A stretch of 64,000 nt of DNA, taken from Lacisediminihabitans changchengi. GTDB lineage: Bacteria; Actinomycetota; Actinomycetes; Actinomycetales; Microbacteriaceae. Positions 33,971 to 42,231 of the stretch are shown in pieces. Position numbers and translations under genes: made by a program. Below the pieces are notes generated by a model. The model was not told where the DNA came from. It worked only from the letters and a program-made list of their open reading frames with translations, and did no database searches. The stretch spans positions 310,001 to 374,000 of the forward strand of contig NZ_JAEPES010000001.1 of assembly GCF_016634425.1 (NCBI RefSeq), given 5' to 3'. Position 1 is the stretch's first letter. Every line of letters starts with the position of its first letter.

Positions 33971-35281
33971 ATGTGCATGCTCACCATTACCGGCGCCGAC
34001 CACATCCTCATCGACGAATTCACCGAGGTCTCGGGCAACCTGCACCTCGACGACGGTGTCGTTCTCGCCGGCGCTCCCGCCGAGCGCGGCGAGGTGATCG
34101 ATGCGAGCGGTTGTGTGGTGACGCCGGGGCTCGTCAACGCACACCACCACCTGCTGCAGAGCGCATTCCGCACCCTGCCCGGAACGCGGGGCGTCGTCAT
34201 GTCGGAGTGGCTGCCCACGATGGCCGCGGCCTACACCCGGGTCGGTGTGGATGCCGAACTGGCGCACGCTGCGGCATCCGTCGGTCTCGCCGAGGCTCTG
34301 CTCAGCGGCGTGACCACCGTCGCCGACCACCACCTCACCTGGCCGTCGGGCGCCGACACCGTGGCGATCGCGACCGCGACGACGGATGCCGCCCGCGCGC
34401 TGGGCGCGCGCCTCGCCTTCGTGCGCGGCTCGGCCCGCGACGATCCGCAGGACGCGGCCGCCTCGGCCGCGGCGATCGTCGAAGCGCTGCTGCCCGGCAC
34501 CCGAGGCGGCGTGAGCGACGACGGGATGCTGCAGCTCGCGGTCGGGCCGGCCGGGGTGCACAGCGACAGCAGGGAGACCTTCGAGCTGCTCGGAGAGGTC
34601 GCCGCGACGTACGCGCTGAAGCGTCGGACCCAGGCCAACGAACAGGTGGACGTCGCCATCGCGCTCGAGAAGTACGGCAAGCGCCCGATCGATCTGCTCG
34701 AGGAGTGGGGCTGGCTGGAGACGGGCGTGACGCTCGCGCACCTCTGCGACGTGACGGACGATGAGATCCGTCGGCTGGCGGCATCCGGAATCACCGCGAC
34801 GCACGCGCCGGGCTGCGACCTGCCGATGGGCTGGGGCATCGCGCCGGTTTCCGCTCTGCGCGAGGCCGGAATCGTCGTGGGGCTCGGCACCAGCGGCGGC
34901 GGCAGCAACGACGCCGGACACCTGCTGGCGGATGCCCGGCTCGCGATGCAGGTGGCACCCCTGGTCGGCGCGCCGATCGCCGCTCGCTCGGTGCTCGGTA
35001 TGGCCATGGCAGGATCCGCGGCGGGGCTCGGCCGGCCCGAGCTCGGGCAGCTGCGCCCCGGCGCCGCCGCCGACCTCTGCGTCTGGGACGTCTCCGGGGT
35101 CGCGGATGCCGGGGTCGCCGACCCCGTCGCCGGGCTACTGTGGGCGGCGCCCGGTCGCCGCCCGAAGCACGTGGTGGTGGCGGGAAGGGTGGTCGTGCGC
35201 GACTACGAGCTGGTCACCGCCGACGAGCGTGAGATCGTGGCGACCCTGAACTCCCGTCTCGGTCGTTCGTCGGTCGAGTAG
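33971..35281 (+). CDS. TRZ/ATZ-type amidohydrolase, 8-oxoguanine-deaminase-like, with substituted metal ligands
   Basis: 436 residues, amidohydrolase barrel with N- and C-terminal beta-sandwich. NAHHHLLQSAFRTLPG, LLSGVTTVADHHL, LAHLCDV and GIAPVSALREAGI match 8-oxoguanine deaminases. Two positions normally binding zinc differ: the family's HTHLAE is RTQANE, and GVDGSASND is GTSGGGSND (Asp to Ser). The enzyme may be inactive or use a different chemistry. Start is ATG 33971 or 33977. The stop codon lies in a family-A repeat (SSVE-stop). Neighbouring xanthine dehydrogenase suggests a purine-related substrate. Confidence 0.82.
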   Translation: MCMLTITGADHILIDEFTEVSGNLHLDDGVVLAGAPAERGEVIDASGCVVTPGLVNAHHHLLQSAFRTLPGTRGVVMSEWLPTMAAAYTRVGVDAELAHAAASVGLAEALLSGVTTVADHHLTWPSGADTVAIATATTDAARALGARLAFVRGSARDDPQDAAASAAAIVEALLPGTRGGVSDDGMLQLAVGPAGVHSDSRETFELLGEVAATYALKRRTQANEQVDVAIALEKYGKRPIDLLEEWGWLETGVTLAHLCDVTDDEIRRLAASGITATHAPGCDLPMGWGIAPVSALREAGIVVGLGTSGGGSNDAGHLLADARLAMQVAPLVGAPIAARSVLGMAMAGSAAGLGRPELGQLRPGAAADLCVWDVSGVADAGVADPVAGLLWAAPGRRPKHVVVAGRVVVRDYELVTADEREIVATLNSRLGRSSVE

Positions 35282-35340
35282 GCGCGCGGGGGTTTCGATA
35301 CGCGGACGCGCCAGAGCGCGTGCGCTACTCAACCAGCGGC
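35270..35340. repeat. Family-A REP-like repeat
   Basis: CGGTCGAGTAGG at the end of the amidohydrolase gene, then TTTCGATACGCG, a self-complementary CGCGCCAGAGCGCG core and TGCGCTACTCAACCAGCGG. It lies between the convergent amidohydrolase and ferredoxin-reductase genes. Confidence 0.9.
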
Positions 35341-35346
35341 GGCGGG

Positions 35347-36276
35347 CTAGAGCTCCAGCACCAGGCGGGGACAGGCCGCGCGCGAGACACAGATGTACAT
35401 CACACGGTTTTCGGCCTGCTCGCTGGGCGTGAGAATCGAGTCGCGATGCTCCACCTCGCCCTCCAACACCTGCGTCTCGCAGGTGCCGCAGGTGCCCTCG
35501 TGGCAGCTCGAGAGCACGAACACGCCCGCCTCCTCCACGACCTCGAGGATGCTGCGATCCGGCGGAACGGTGAGCGTCTCGCCCGACAGCGCGAGTTCCA
35601 CCTCGAAGGCCTCCGCGTAGACCGGGGCACCGAGTTCCTTGGCCTCGAACCGCTCGACGTGCAGCGGATGATCGCCCGCCGCCGCCTCGACCGCCTCGAT
35701 GAAGTGCGCCGGCCCGCAGCAGTAGATCGCGGTCGCCGGGTCGAGCGCGGAGATGATGGCTGGCAGGTCCATCCGCGTTCCCTCGTCGGAGACGTGCAAC
35801 TCGGCCTCCGGCACCTGGTCGAGCAGCGCCATTGCACCGCGGGTGCGTCCCGCGTAGTGCACCGAGAATTCGACCCCGGCCGAGCGTGCCGACGCCACCA
35901 TCGCGGCGATCGGCGTGATGCCGATTCCCGCGGCAAGAAACAGGTACCGCGTGCCGGTGACCGGTGCGAATCCGAAGTGGTTGCGCGGGCCGCGCACTCG
36001 CACGGTGTCACCGACACCCAGGGAATCGTGAAGCCACGCCGACCCACCCCGGCCCGCGGTCTCTCGCAACACGGCGATGCGCCAGCGGCCGGCATCCGTC
36101 GGGATCAGCGAGTACTGACGCTCGCCCGCTGCCAGCAGCAGATCGATGTGCGCGCCGGGCTCCCACGCGGGAAGCGCGGCGCCCGGAGCCTCCAGATCGA
36201 TCAGGACGACGGATGCCGCGGCCGGCGTCACCGCCACGACCCGGGCATCGATCTCCCGCTCGCCGCCCGAACTCAC
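35347..36276 (-). CDS. PDR/vanillate-demethylase-type ferredoxin reductase
   Basis: 309-residue flavin reductase with three domains: FMN/FAD barrel (RQYSLIPTD), NAD domain (LFLAAGIGITPIAAMV, YCCGPAHFIEAV) and a C-terminal plant-type [2Fe-2S] ferredoxin (SCHEGTCGTCETQV, distal Cys in MYICVSRA). It would feed electrons to a Rieske oxygenase or other oxygenase, but no oxygenase component is encoded here. GTG at 36276 overlaps the regulator's stop (GTGA), so it is expressed with that gene. Confidence 0.88.
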   Translation of the reverse strand: MSSGGEREIDARVVAVTPAAASVVLIDLEAPGAALPAWEPGAHIDLLLAAGERQYSLIPTDAGRWRIAVLRETAGRGGSAWLHDSLGVGDTVRVRGPRNHFGFAPVTGTRYLFLAAGIGITPIAAMVASARSAGVEFSVHYAGRTRGAMALLDQVPEAELHVSDEGTRMDLPAIISALDPATAIYCCGPAHFIEAVEAAAGDHPLHVERFEAKELGAPVYAEAFEVELALSGETLTVPPDRSILEVVEEAGVFVLSSCHEGTCGTCETQVLEGEVEHRDSILTPSEQAENRVMYICVSRAACPRLVLEL

Positions 36277-36950
36277 GGCTCGTCCCCCACAGCACCGTCC
36301 GCCAGACCATCGTCGTCGAACGAAGCATCCCCGATCAGGCCACCGACGAAGCGGGACTTCACCAACCTCGCCTCGGGCTTCTGCTTGACCACGAACAGGC
36401 GATATCCGCCCGGTTTCACGGCGTGCCAGCGATGCCGGATCCCGCCTTCGAAGTAGATCGAGTCGCCCTCGGTGAGCACCGAAGAATCGCGCCCCTCGAA
36501 GTCCACCGCCACGGTGCCCTCGAGAACGTAGAGAAACTCGTCGCCGTCGTGCTGGTAGAACTCCCCGAGCTCCTCGCTGTCGGCGGTGAACTCCATCGGG
36601 TGGAATCCGCGACGACCGTGCACCAACAGGCGACCGAGGCCGGCGCCGTATGGCCCTCGGGTTCCCTCGTCGGAACGCACCACGACGATATCGGGCTGGT
36701 CGGGCTGATCGTCCTCCTCACCGGCGGCGATGAGTTCGAGCTGGCTGCTGCCGAGTGCGTGGGCGATGCGCTCGAGCGAGGCCATGCTGGGGCGGGCCCG
36801 ACCGCGCTCCAGCTGGCTGAGAAACGGATGCGACAGCCCGGCAATCCCCGCCAACTGCACGAGGGTCAGACCCCGCGCGAGGCGCAGTTCACGGATGCGA
36901 GCGCCGAGCCTCTCGGCGTGACGGTCGGTCTCGGCCTCGGTGGTCGTGAC
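36273..36950 (-). CDS. XRE-cupin transcriptional regulator with non-canonical start
   Basis: Helix-turn-helix plus cupin sensor, typical of regulators of catabolic operons. HTH: GARIRELRLARGLTL, then AGLSHPFLSQLERGRARPS; cupin: HDGDEFLYVLEGTVAVDF and EGDSIYFEGGIRHRW. The first ATG/GTG/TTG in frame is GTG 36860, which would delete HTH helix 1. The open frame continues upstream and reads TTTEAETDRHAERLG from a GTC at 36950, 4 bases after GGAGGA. I take 36950 as the true beginning. It probably controls the divergent operon at 37237. Confidence 0.75.
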   Translation of the reverse strand, partial: VTTTEAETDRHAERLGARIRELRLARGLTLVQLAGIAGLSHPFLSQLERGRARPSMASLERIAHALGSSQLELIAAGEEDDQPDQPDIVVVRSDEGTRGPYGAGLGRLLVHGRRGFHPMEFTADSEELGEFYQHDGDEFLYVLEGTVAVDFEGRDSSVLTEGDSIYFEGGIRHRWHAVKPGGYRLFVVKQKPEARLVKSRFVGGLIGDASFDDDGLADGAVGDEP

Positions 36951-37236
36951 GGGGTCCTCCAGATGTCGTGGGCACAGAAATTGTGATGGGCACAGGATTT
37001 TATCGTGCGCAGAGCTCGCGAGTGCGGCTGCGCATTCAGGATGCTGTCGAGTTCGTCACCTCCCGCTATCTATGCTTAACAGATCGCAATGGGGCCGTTA
37101 CATGTCGGAAACAGGATGTCCCTAGATTTTGTGATGTTGACAATATCAACATTCAGGTGCGACTGACTCGACGGTGCGACGGTCGCAAACATCCCCCCTT
37201 TGTTTTCCGCCACGACGTTTCCGGAGACACCGCATC
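36951..37236. promoter_or_regulatory. Divergent regulatory region of the catabolic island
   Basis: 286-bp gap, lower in G+C than its surroundings. It contains direct repeats TGGGCACAG at 36969-36977 and 36987-36995 (18 bp apart) and the palindrome at 37134-37152. A reading frame across 36968-37267 has no family pattern and is not called. The promoters of both the XRE-cupin gene and the amidohydrolase operon should lie here. Confidence 0.5.
37134..37152. promoter_or_regulatory. Candidate operator of the catabolic island
   Basis: Perfect 7-bp arms ATGTTGA / TCAACAT around CAATA, about 85 bp before the amidohydrolase start. TTGACAAT inside it could double as a -35 element. Confidence 0.55.
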
Positions 37237-38511
37237 GTGCCAAACCTCCCCCGCCGGATCTCTGTGATCCGGAATGCGACCCTCGCCAACGGTGACGTCG
37301 TGGACGTGCGGATCGACGGCTCCACGGTGGTCGAGGTAGCCCCGGCCCGTTCGTCCATCGGCGCCGGCGACCGCGACCGTGACGCCGACCGTGACAGCGA
37401 CGCTCTCGACCTGCGCGGTTTTCTGCTTCTGACGGCACCGGCCGAACCGCATGCCCACCTCGACAAGGCGATGTCGTGGGATCTGATCAACCCGCCGATG
37501 GGCGATCTGGTGCGCGCCATCGACTCGTGGCGCGCCTACTCCTCGGTAATGACCGAAGACAGCATCGCCGACCGTGCCCGCTCCGCCGCACTCCGGCTGC
37601 TCGCCAACGGCACGACGGCCATTCGCAGCCACGTCGACCTGCTCGTCGGCGACGAGCCGCTGCGCGGGGTCCGTGCCCTCGTGCGGGTGCGCGACGAGCT
37701 GCGCGACCTGATGGATATCGAACTGGTCGCGCTGGCGGCATCCGATCTCCCCGACTCGACCATTGAGGAGGCGATCGACCTCGGCATCGACCTGGTCGGC
37801 GGGGCGCCGCACCTCGCGCCGGAGCCTCTGGCAGACCTGCGCCGCCTGCTCGCCGTCGCCGAGCGGCGAGGCGTGGGCGTGGACATGCACACCGACGAGA
37901 GCCTGACCGGGGCTCCGACGCTGGGCGAGCTCGCCCGCATCGTGCGCGACTGGGAGACTCCGGTCTCGGCCGGCCACTGCGTACGACTCGGCACCCTCGA
38001 GCCCGCCGAGCTCGCGGATGTGATCACAGAGGTGCTCGCCAGCGACATCGGCATCATCTCCTTGCCGATCACCAACCTCTACCTGCAGGGTTGGCAGCAA
38101 CCGGTCTCCACCCCGCGCGGGCTCACGGCCCTGCGCGCGCTCCTCGATGCCGGGGTGCGGGTGGCCGCGGGCGCCGACAATGTGCGTGACCCCTTCAATC
38201 CGGTGGGCCGCAGCGACGCGCTCGAGACGGCATCCCTGCTGGTCACGGCTGGCCATCTCACGCTGGATGAGGCCTACGCCGCCGTGAGCGCTGGCGCTCG
38301 CGACGTGATGAATCTGCCGGTCGCCGGTGTGCAGATCGGCGCCGCAGCGGAGCTGGTCGCCGTGCGGGGCACCAATCTGTCGGATGTCGTCGCCAACGCC
38401 TCGGCCGACCGGTACGTCATCCACGCCGGCAGCCTCGTCGCTCAGAGCACCGTGAGCTACGAGATCGCCGCCATTCGCAGCAATTCACCACTAGTTACAG
38501 AAGCGAGGTGA
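37237..38511 (+). CDS. Cytosine-deaminase-like (CodA-type) amidohydrolase
   Basis: 424 residues, metal-dependent hydrolase on a C-N bond of a ring or amide. Metal ligands expected of the CodA/AtzC group are in place: AEPHAHLDKA (His-x-His), VDMHTDES (His and Glu region), SAGHCVRL and AGADNVRDPFNP (Asp). GTG at 37237 follows GGAGA 10 bases before. Its stop overlaps the next ATPase gene (GTGA). First gene of an eight-gene operon that also encodes an importer, so it acts on an imported nitrogen compound. Confidence 0.8.
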   Translation: MPNLPRRISVIRNATLANGDVVDVRIDGSTVVEVAPARSSIGAGDRDRDADRDSDALDLRGFLLLTAPAEPHAHLDKAMSWDLINPPMGDLVRAIDSWRAYSSVMTEDSIADRARSAALRLLANGTTAIRSHVDLLVGDEPLRGVRALVRVRDELRDLMDIELVALAASDLPDSTIEEAIDLGIDLVGGAPHLAPEPLADLRRLLAVAERRGVGVDMHTDESLTGAPTLGELARIVRDWETPVSAGHCVRLGTLEPAELADVITEVLASDIGIISLPITNLYLQGWQQPVSTPRGLTALRALLDAGVRVAAGADNVRDPFNPVGRSDALETASLLVTAGHLTLDEAYAAVSAGARDVMNLPVAGVQIGAAAELVAVRGTNLSDVVANASADRYVIHAGSLVAQSTVSYEIAAIRSNSPLVTEAR

Positions 38512-39290
38512 TGCTGCCCGTGTCCACGACAGCACCAGCACCCACACGAACGACGACGGGCACCCTGCTCGACTTCACCGACGTCGCCATGCAATTCCCC
38601 AACGGCACCGTCGCGCTGCAACACGTCGACCTCACGGTGAACCGCGGCGAGTTCGTCACCGTCGTCGGCCCGTCCGGCTGCGGCAAGTCCACGCTGCTGC
38701 GCATCGCCTCCGGACTCGAGATCGCGTCCCAGGGCACCGCCGAGGTCGATACGAACCGCATCGGCTACGTCTTTCAAGACGCGACGCTGCTGCCCTGGCG
38801 CTCGGTGCAAGACAACGTCGAGCTGTTGGCCGAACTGAATGGCGCCAAGAAGGTCGATCGGCAGGCGAAGGCAACCGAAGCGATCGAGCTGGTCGGCCTG
38901 AAGGGCTTCGAGAAGAACCTCCCCAAGCAACTCTCCGGCGGAATGCGGATGCGCGCATCCCTCGCCCGCTCCCTCACTCTCGAACCGGAGCTGTTCCTGT
39001 TCGACGAGCCGTTCGGCGCGCTCGACGAGATCACGCGTGAGCGCCTCAACGACGAGCTGCTGCGCCTGTTCGTGGAGAAGCAGTTCGCCGGTCTGTTCAT
39101 CACCCACTCGGTGTCAGAGGCCGTCTACCTGTCGACCAAGGTCATCGTGATGTCCGGCCGCCCGGGAACCATCGTTGGGTCTTTCGACGTTCCGTTCCCG
39201 ATGCCGCGGGACCCCGACATCCGTTTCACCGCCGAATTCGCCGAGCTCGTCGGCGAGGTCTCGCACGCACTCCGAGAGGGGCACCGCTGA
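38508..39290 (+). CDS. ABC-transporter ATP-binding protein (SsuB/TauB/ThiZ-like)
   Basis: ATPase of 260 residues with Walker A GPSGCGKSTLLR, Q-loop GYVFQDATLLPW, signature SGGMRMRASLARSL and Walker B LFLFDEPFGALDE, typical of nitrate/sulfonate/taurine/pyrimidine importers. Start GTG 38508 (GTGA overlap) or ATG 38511. Its TGA shares one base with the permease ATG. Confidence 0.88.
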   Translation: MMLPVSTTAPAPTRTTTGTLLDFTDVAMQFPNGTVALQHVDLTVNRGEFVTVVGPSGCGKSTLLRIASGLEIASQGTAEVDTNRIGYVFQDATLLPWRSVQDNVELLAELNGAKKVDRQAKATEAIELVGLKGFEKNLPKQLSGGMRMRASLARSLTLEPELFLFDEPFGALDEITRERLNDELLRLFVEKQFAGLFITHSVSEAVYLSTKVIVMSGRPGTIVGSFDVPFPMPRDPDIRFTAEFAELVGEVSHALREGHR

Positions 39291-40177
39291 TGTCACAGAG
39301 CCCACTGACCATGACCTCGGGCGAGGTCGCCGCGGCCGTGGTGAACGCCCGTCGGGTGCGAGCGTTCTCGCGGAGCGGACGCGGCGGCAAGGCCGCGCTC
39401 TGGATTCTGCCGATCGCCGTGTTCTTCGTACTCATCGGTCTCTGGTACCTGATTGCGCTCTACTACGACAAAGCGCAGCAGCTCAGCTTTCTGGTGCCGT
39501 ACCCGCACCAGGTGGTCGCCGTGGTGTTCTTCCCGAACTCCGCGATCGTGCCCTCCTTCTCCAGCCAGCTGCTCAACGGGCTGCTCAATTCCACCGAGGT
39601 GGCGCTGACCGGTCTCGCTATCGCCATCGTGATCGGCGTCGTCTGGGCCGTGTTGATGTCGCAGGCGAAGTGGGTCGAGCGCTCGCTCTACCCGTACGCG
39701 GTCATCCTGCAGTGCGTGCCGATCCTCGCGCTCGTCCCACTGATCGGCTCGCTGTTCGGCTTCGACTTCCCTTCCAGGGTGATCGTCACGGTGATGATCT
39801 CGCTGTTCCCGCTGGTCGCGAACACCCTGTTCGGGTTGCAGTCGGTCGACCGCGCACAGCGCGAATTGTTCCGCCTGCAGGGCGCGGGTCGCTGGACTAC
39901 GCTCACCAAACTGCAGGTGCCCGCCGCGATGCCATCGATCTTCATCGGCCTGCGCACGGCCGCCGGTCTCTCGGTGATCGGCGCGATCGTCGGCGATCAG
40001 TTCTTCCAGCGCGGTACGCCGGGCCTCGGAGTGCTGATCCAGGTGGCCACCTCGCGGCTGAACGGCGCCGGCGCCTACGCGGCGATCATCACCGCCTCCC
40101 TGCTCGGCGTTGCCGTCTTCCTGCTGTTCGGCTGGCTGGGGCGTCTCGCCGTCGGTAAGTGGTACGACTTCAGCTGA
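39290..40177 (+). CDS. ABC-transporter permease (SsuC/TauC-like)
   Basis: 295 residues with about six membrane helices. The EAA-type loop is DRAQRELFRLQGAGRWTTL, then KLQVPAAMPSIFIGLRTAA. Partner of the preceding ATPase and following binding protein. Confidence 0.87.
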   Translation: MSQSPLTMTSGEVAAAVVNARRVRAFSRSGRGGKAALWILPIAVFFVLIGLWYLIALYYDKAQQLSFLVPYPHQVVAVVFFPNSAIVPSFSSQLLNGLLNSTEVALTGLAIAIVIGVVWAVLMSQAKWVERSLYPYAVILQCVPILALVPLIGSLFGFDFPSRVIVTVMISLFPLVANTLFGLQSVDRAQRELFRLQGAGRWTTLTKLQVPAAMPSIFIGLRTAAGLSVIGAIVGDQFFQRGTPGLGVLIQVATSRLNGAGAYAAIITASLLGVAVFLLFGWLGRLAVGKWYDFS

Positions 40178-40246
40178 TTTCCGCTCTCTCGCTTTCCTGA
40201 ATCACCTTCCGCACAGCACCCGCCCCATCCCCACCAAGGAGTATCA

Positions 40247-41422
40247 ATGAACAAAACAGCAGTTCGCTCCACGATCGCGATCGGCGTCGTCTTCGCCGCC
40301 GGGCTCGCCCTCACCGGCTGCGCCGGAGGTAGCTCTACCCCCGCAGCGACGAGCGCCAGTGGCATTGGGGACGTGAACCTCTCGAAGGTCTGTCCGGCGG
40401 ATGTCGTCATCCAGACCGACTGGAACCCGGAGTCGGAGCACGGCCACCTGTACCAGTTGCTCGGCCCCAACCCGGTGATCGACGCCGACAAGAAGTCCGT
40501 CTCCGGAGACCTGGTCTACAAGGGCAAGTCCACCGGCGTCAAGGTCGAGATCCGCTCCGGTGGACCCGCGATCGGCTACTCCACCGTCACCAGCCAGATG
40601 TACAAGGACAAGGACATCACCCTCGGCTACGTGACGACGGATGAGGCGGTGCAGCTCTCGGCCAAGAACCCGACCACCGCGGTCTTCGCACCGCTCGACA
40701 TCGGCCCGCAGATGATCATGTGGGACCCGGCCACCTACCCCAAGGTCAAGACCGTCAAGGAACTGGGCACGGCCCTCGCCGCCGATGGCGGAGTGGTGCG
40801 CTACTTCGGTGGCGCCGCGTACATGGACTACCTGACCGGCTCGGGCACGCTGCCCAAGAGCGTGGTCGACGGAACCTACGACGGAACTCCGGCGAAGTTC
40901 GTCGCAGCCAAGGGCAAGGATGCGCAGCAGGGCTTCGCGAGCGCCGAGCCGTACATCTACGAGAACGAGATCCCGGCTTGGGGCAAGCCGATCGACTTCC
41001 AGCTGGTGCACGACACCGGCTACCCGGTCTACGCCTCGGCGATGTCGGTGCGCAGCGACGAGCTGTCGTCGCTCAGCCCCTGCCTGAAGAAGCTCGTCCC
41101 CGTGCTGCAGCAGGCCGAGGTCGACTACTTCAAGTCCCCTGCGGCCACCAACAAGCTGATCCTCGACCTCGTCGGTGCGTTCAACAACGGTTGGGTCTAC
41201 ACCCAAGGAACGGCCGACTACTCGGTCAAGGAGATGAAGAAGCTGAAGCTCGTCGGCAACGGCGACAACGCCTACATGGGCGACATGGACTCCGCCCGCG
41301 TGCAGAAGGTCATCGACATCGACACCCCGATCTTCACCGCGAGCAACTCCGCCCCGAAGGCCGACCTGAAGCCGGCCGACATCTTCACCAACGAATTCCT
41401 CGACCAGTCGATCGGATTCTGA
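40247..41422 (+). CDS. ABC-transporter substrate-binding lipoprotein (NMT1/SsuA-like)
   Basis: 391 residues. Signal peptide with lipobox ALTGC; ATG at 40247 follows AAGGAG. The start of the mature protein (ADVVIQTDWNPESEHGHLYQ) resembles the NMT1/ThiY pattern in which the receptor binds a heterocycle such as hydroxymethylpyrimidine. Together with the CodA-like amidohydrolase this favours a nitrogen heterocycle, but the ligand is unproven. Confidence 0.85.
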   Translation: MNKTAVRSTIAIGVVFAAGLALTGCAGGSSTPAATSASGIGDVNLSKVCPADVVIQTDWNPESEHGHLYQLLGPNPVIDADKKSVSGDLVYKGKSTGVKVEIRSGGPAIGYSTVTSQMYKDKDITLGYVTTDEAVQLSAKNPTTAVFAPLDIGPQMIMWDPATYPKVKTVKELGTALAADGGVVRYFGGAAYMDYLTGSGTLPKSVVDGTYDGTPAKFVAAKGKDAQQGFASAEPYIYENEIPAWGKPIDFQLVHDTGYPVYASAMSVRSDELSSLSPCLKKLVPVLQQAEVDYFKSPAATNKLILDLVGAFNNGWVYTQGTADYSVKEMKKLKLVGNGDNAYMGDMDSARVQKVIDIDTPIFTASNSAPKADLKPADIFTNEFLDQSIGF

Positions 41423-41429
41423 CCCGTTC

Positions 41430-42197
41430 ATGAGTGAGCCATCGATGACGACGAGCGGCGGCGACCGGCTCGCCGGCAAACGCGTCGTCGTCATCGGTGG
41501 CGCTCGCGGGATCGGCGGCGAGATCGCCACCCGATTCGCGAGCGAGGGCGCACAGGTGGCCGTGCTCGACCGCCTGGTCGAGTGCGGCACTCTGCTTGCC
41601 GAACAGATCGGGGCGTCGTTCTTCGAGGTCGACCTCATCGACCCGGTCTCCGCCGAGACCGTGACCGCGGATGCCGTCGCCGCCCTGGGCGGTGTGGATG
41701 TCCTGGTCAACAGTGCGGGCATCCTGCGCTTCTCCCCGCTGCTCGATGTGACAGTCGCAGAGTGGAACGAGATCTTCTCCATCAACACCCGCGCGATGCT
41801 GACCACCATGCAGGTGGCAGCTCGCGCCATGATCGCGGCCGACCACGGCGGCAAGATCATCAATATCGCCAGCATGGCCGCCAAGGCGGGCGGCGCGAAC
41901 GAGGGTCACTACGCCGCCTCGAAGGCCGCCGTCGTCGCCCTCACCCGCGTTGCCGCGCTGGAGTGGGGCGTGCACGGCATCACCGCGAACTCCCTCTGCC
42001 CGGGCTACATCCTCACCGAGATGGGCGCGGACACCCGCACCGACGACGATGTCGCGACCTGGTCATCCTTCTCCCCGCTCGGTCGACTCGGCGACGCCGC
42101 CGACGTTGCCCGGGTTGCGCTGTTTCTCGCCTCCGAAGACTCCGACTACCTCACCGGCCAGGCGATCAACGTCACCGGTGGGATGGTCATGCACTGA
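41430..42197 (+). CDS. Short-chain dehydrogenase/reductase
   Basis: 255 residues of classical SDR type: GGARGIGGEIATRF, LVNSAGI, catalytic Ser in IINIASMAAK, Tyr-x-x-x-Lys in HYAASKAAVV, C-terminal YLTGQAINVTGGM. Lies 7 bases after the binding-protein gene in the same operon; it likely oxidises an alcohol or reduces a ketone intermediate. Start ATG 41430 or 41445. Confidence 0.9.
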   Translation: MSEPSMTTSGGDRLAGKRVVVIGGARGIGGEIATRFASEGAQVAVLDRLVECGTLLAEQIGASFFEVDLIDPVSAETVTADAVAALGGVDVLVNSAGILRFSPLLDVTVAEWNEIFSINTRAMLTTMQVAARAMIAADHGGKIINIASMAAKAGGANEGHYAASKAAVVALTRVAALEWGVHGITANSLCPGYILTEMGADTRTDDDVATWSSFSPLGRLGDAADVARVALFLASEDSDYLTGQAINVTGGMVMH

Positions 42198-42231
42198 TCG
42201 CTCACCCGCTCCACCCGAAAGGCACCACACC

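Noticed and set aside
36968..37267. Open frame across the regulatory gap before the CodA-like gene
   Set aside because: No ribosome site, no family pattern, and it covers the operator palindrome and the start of the real gene.
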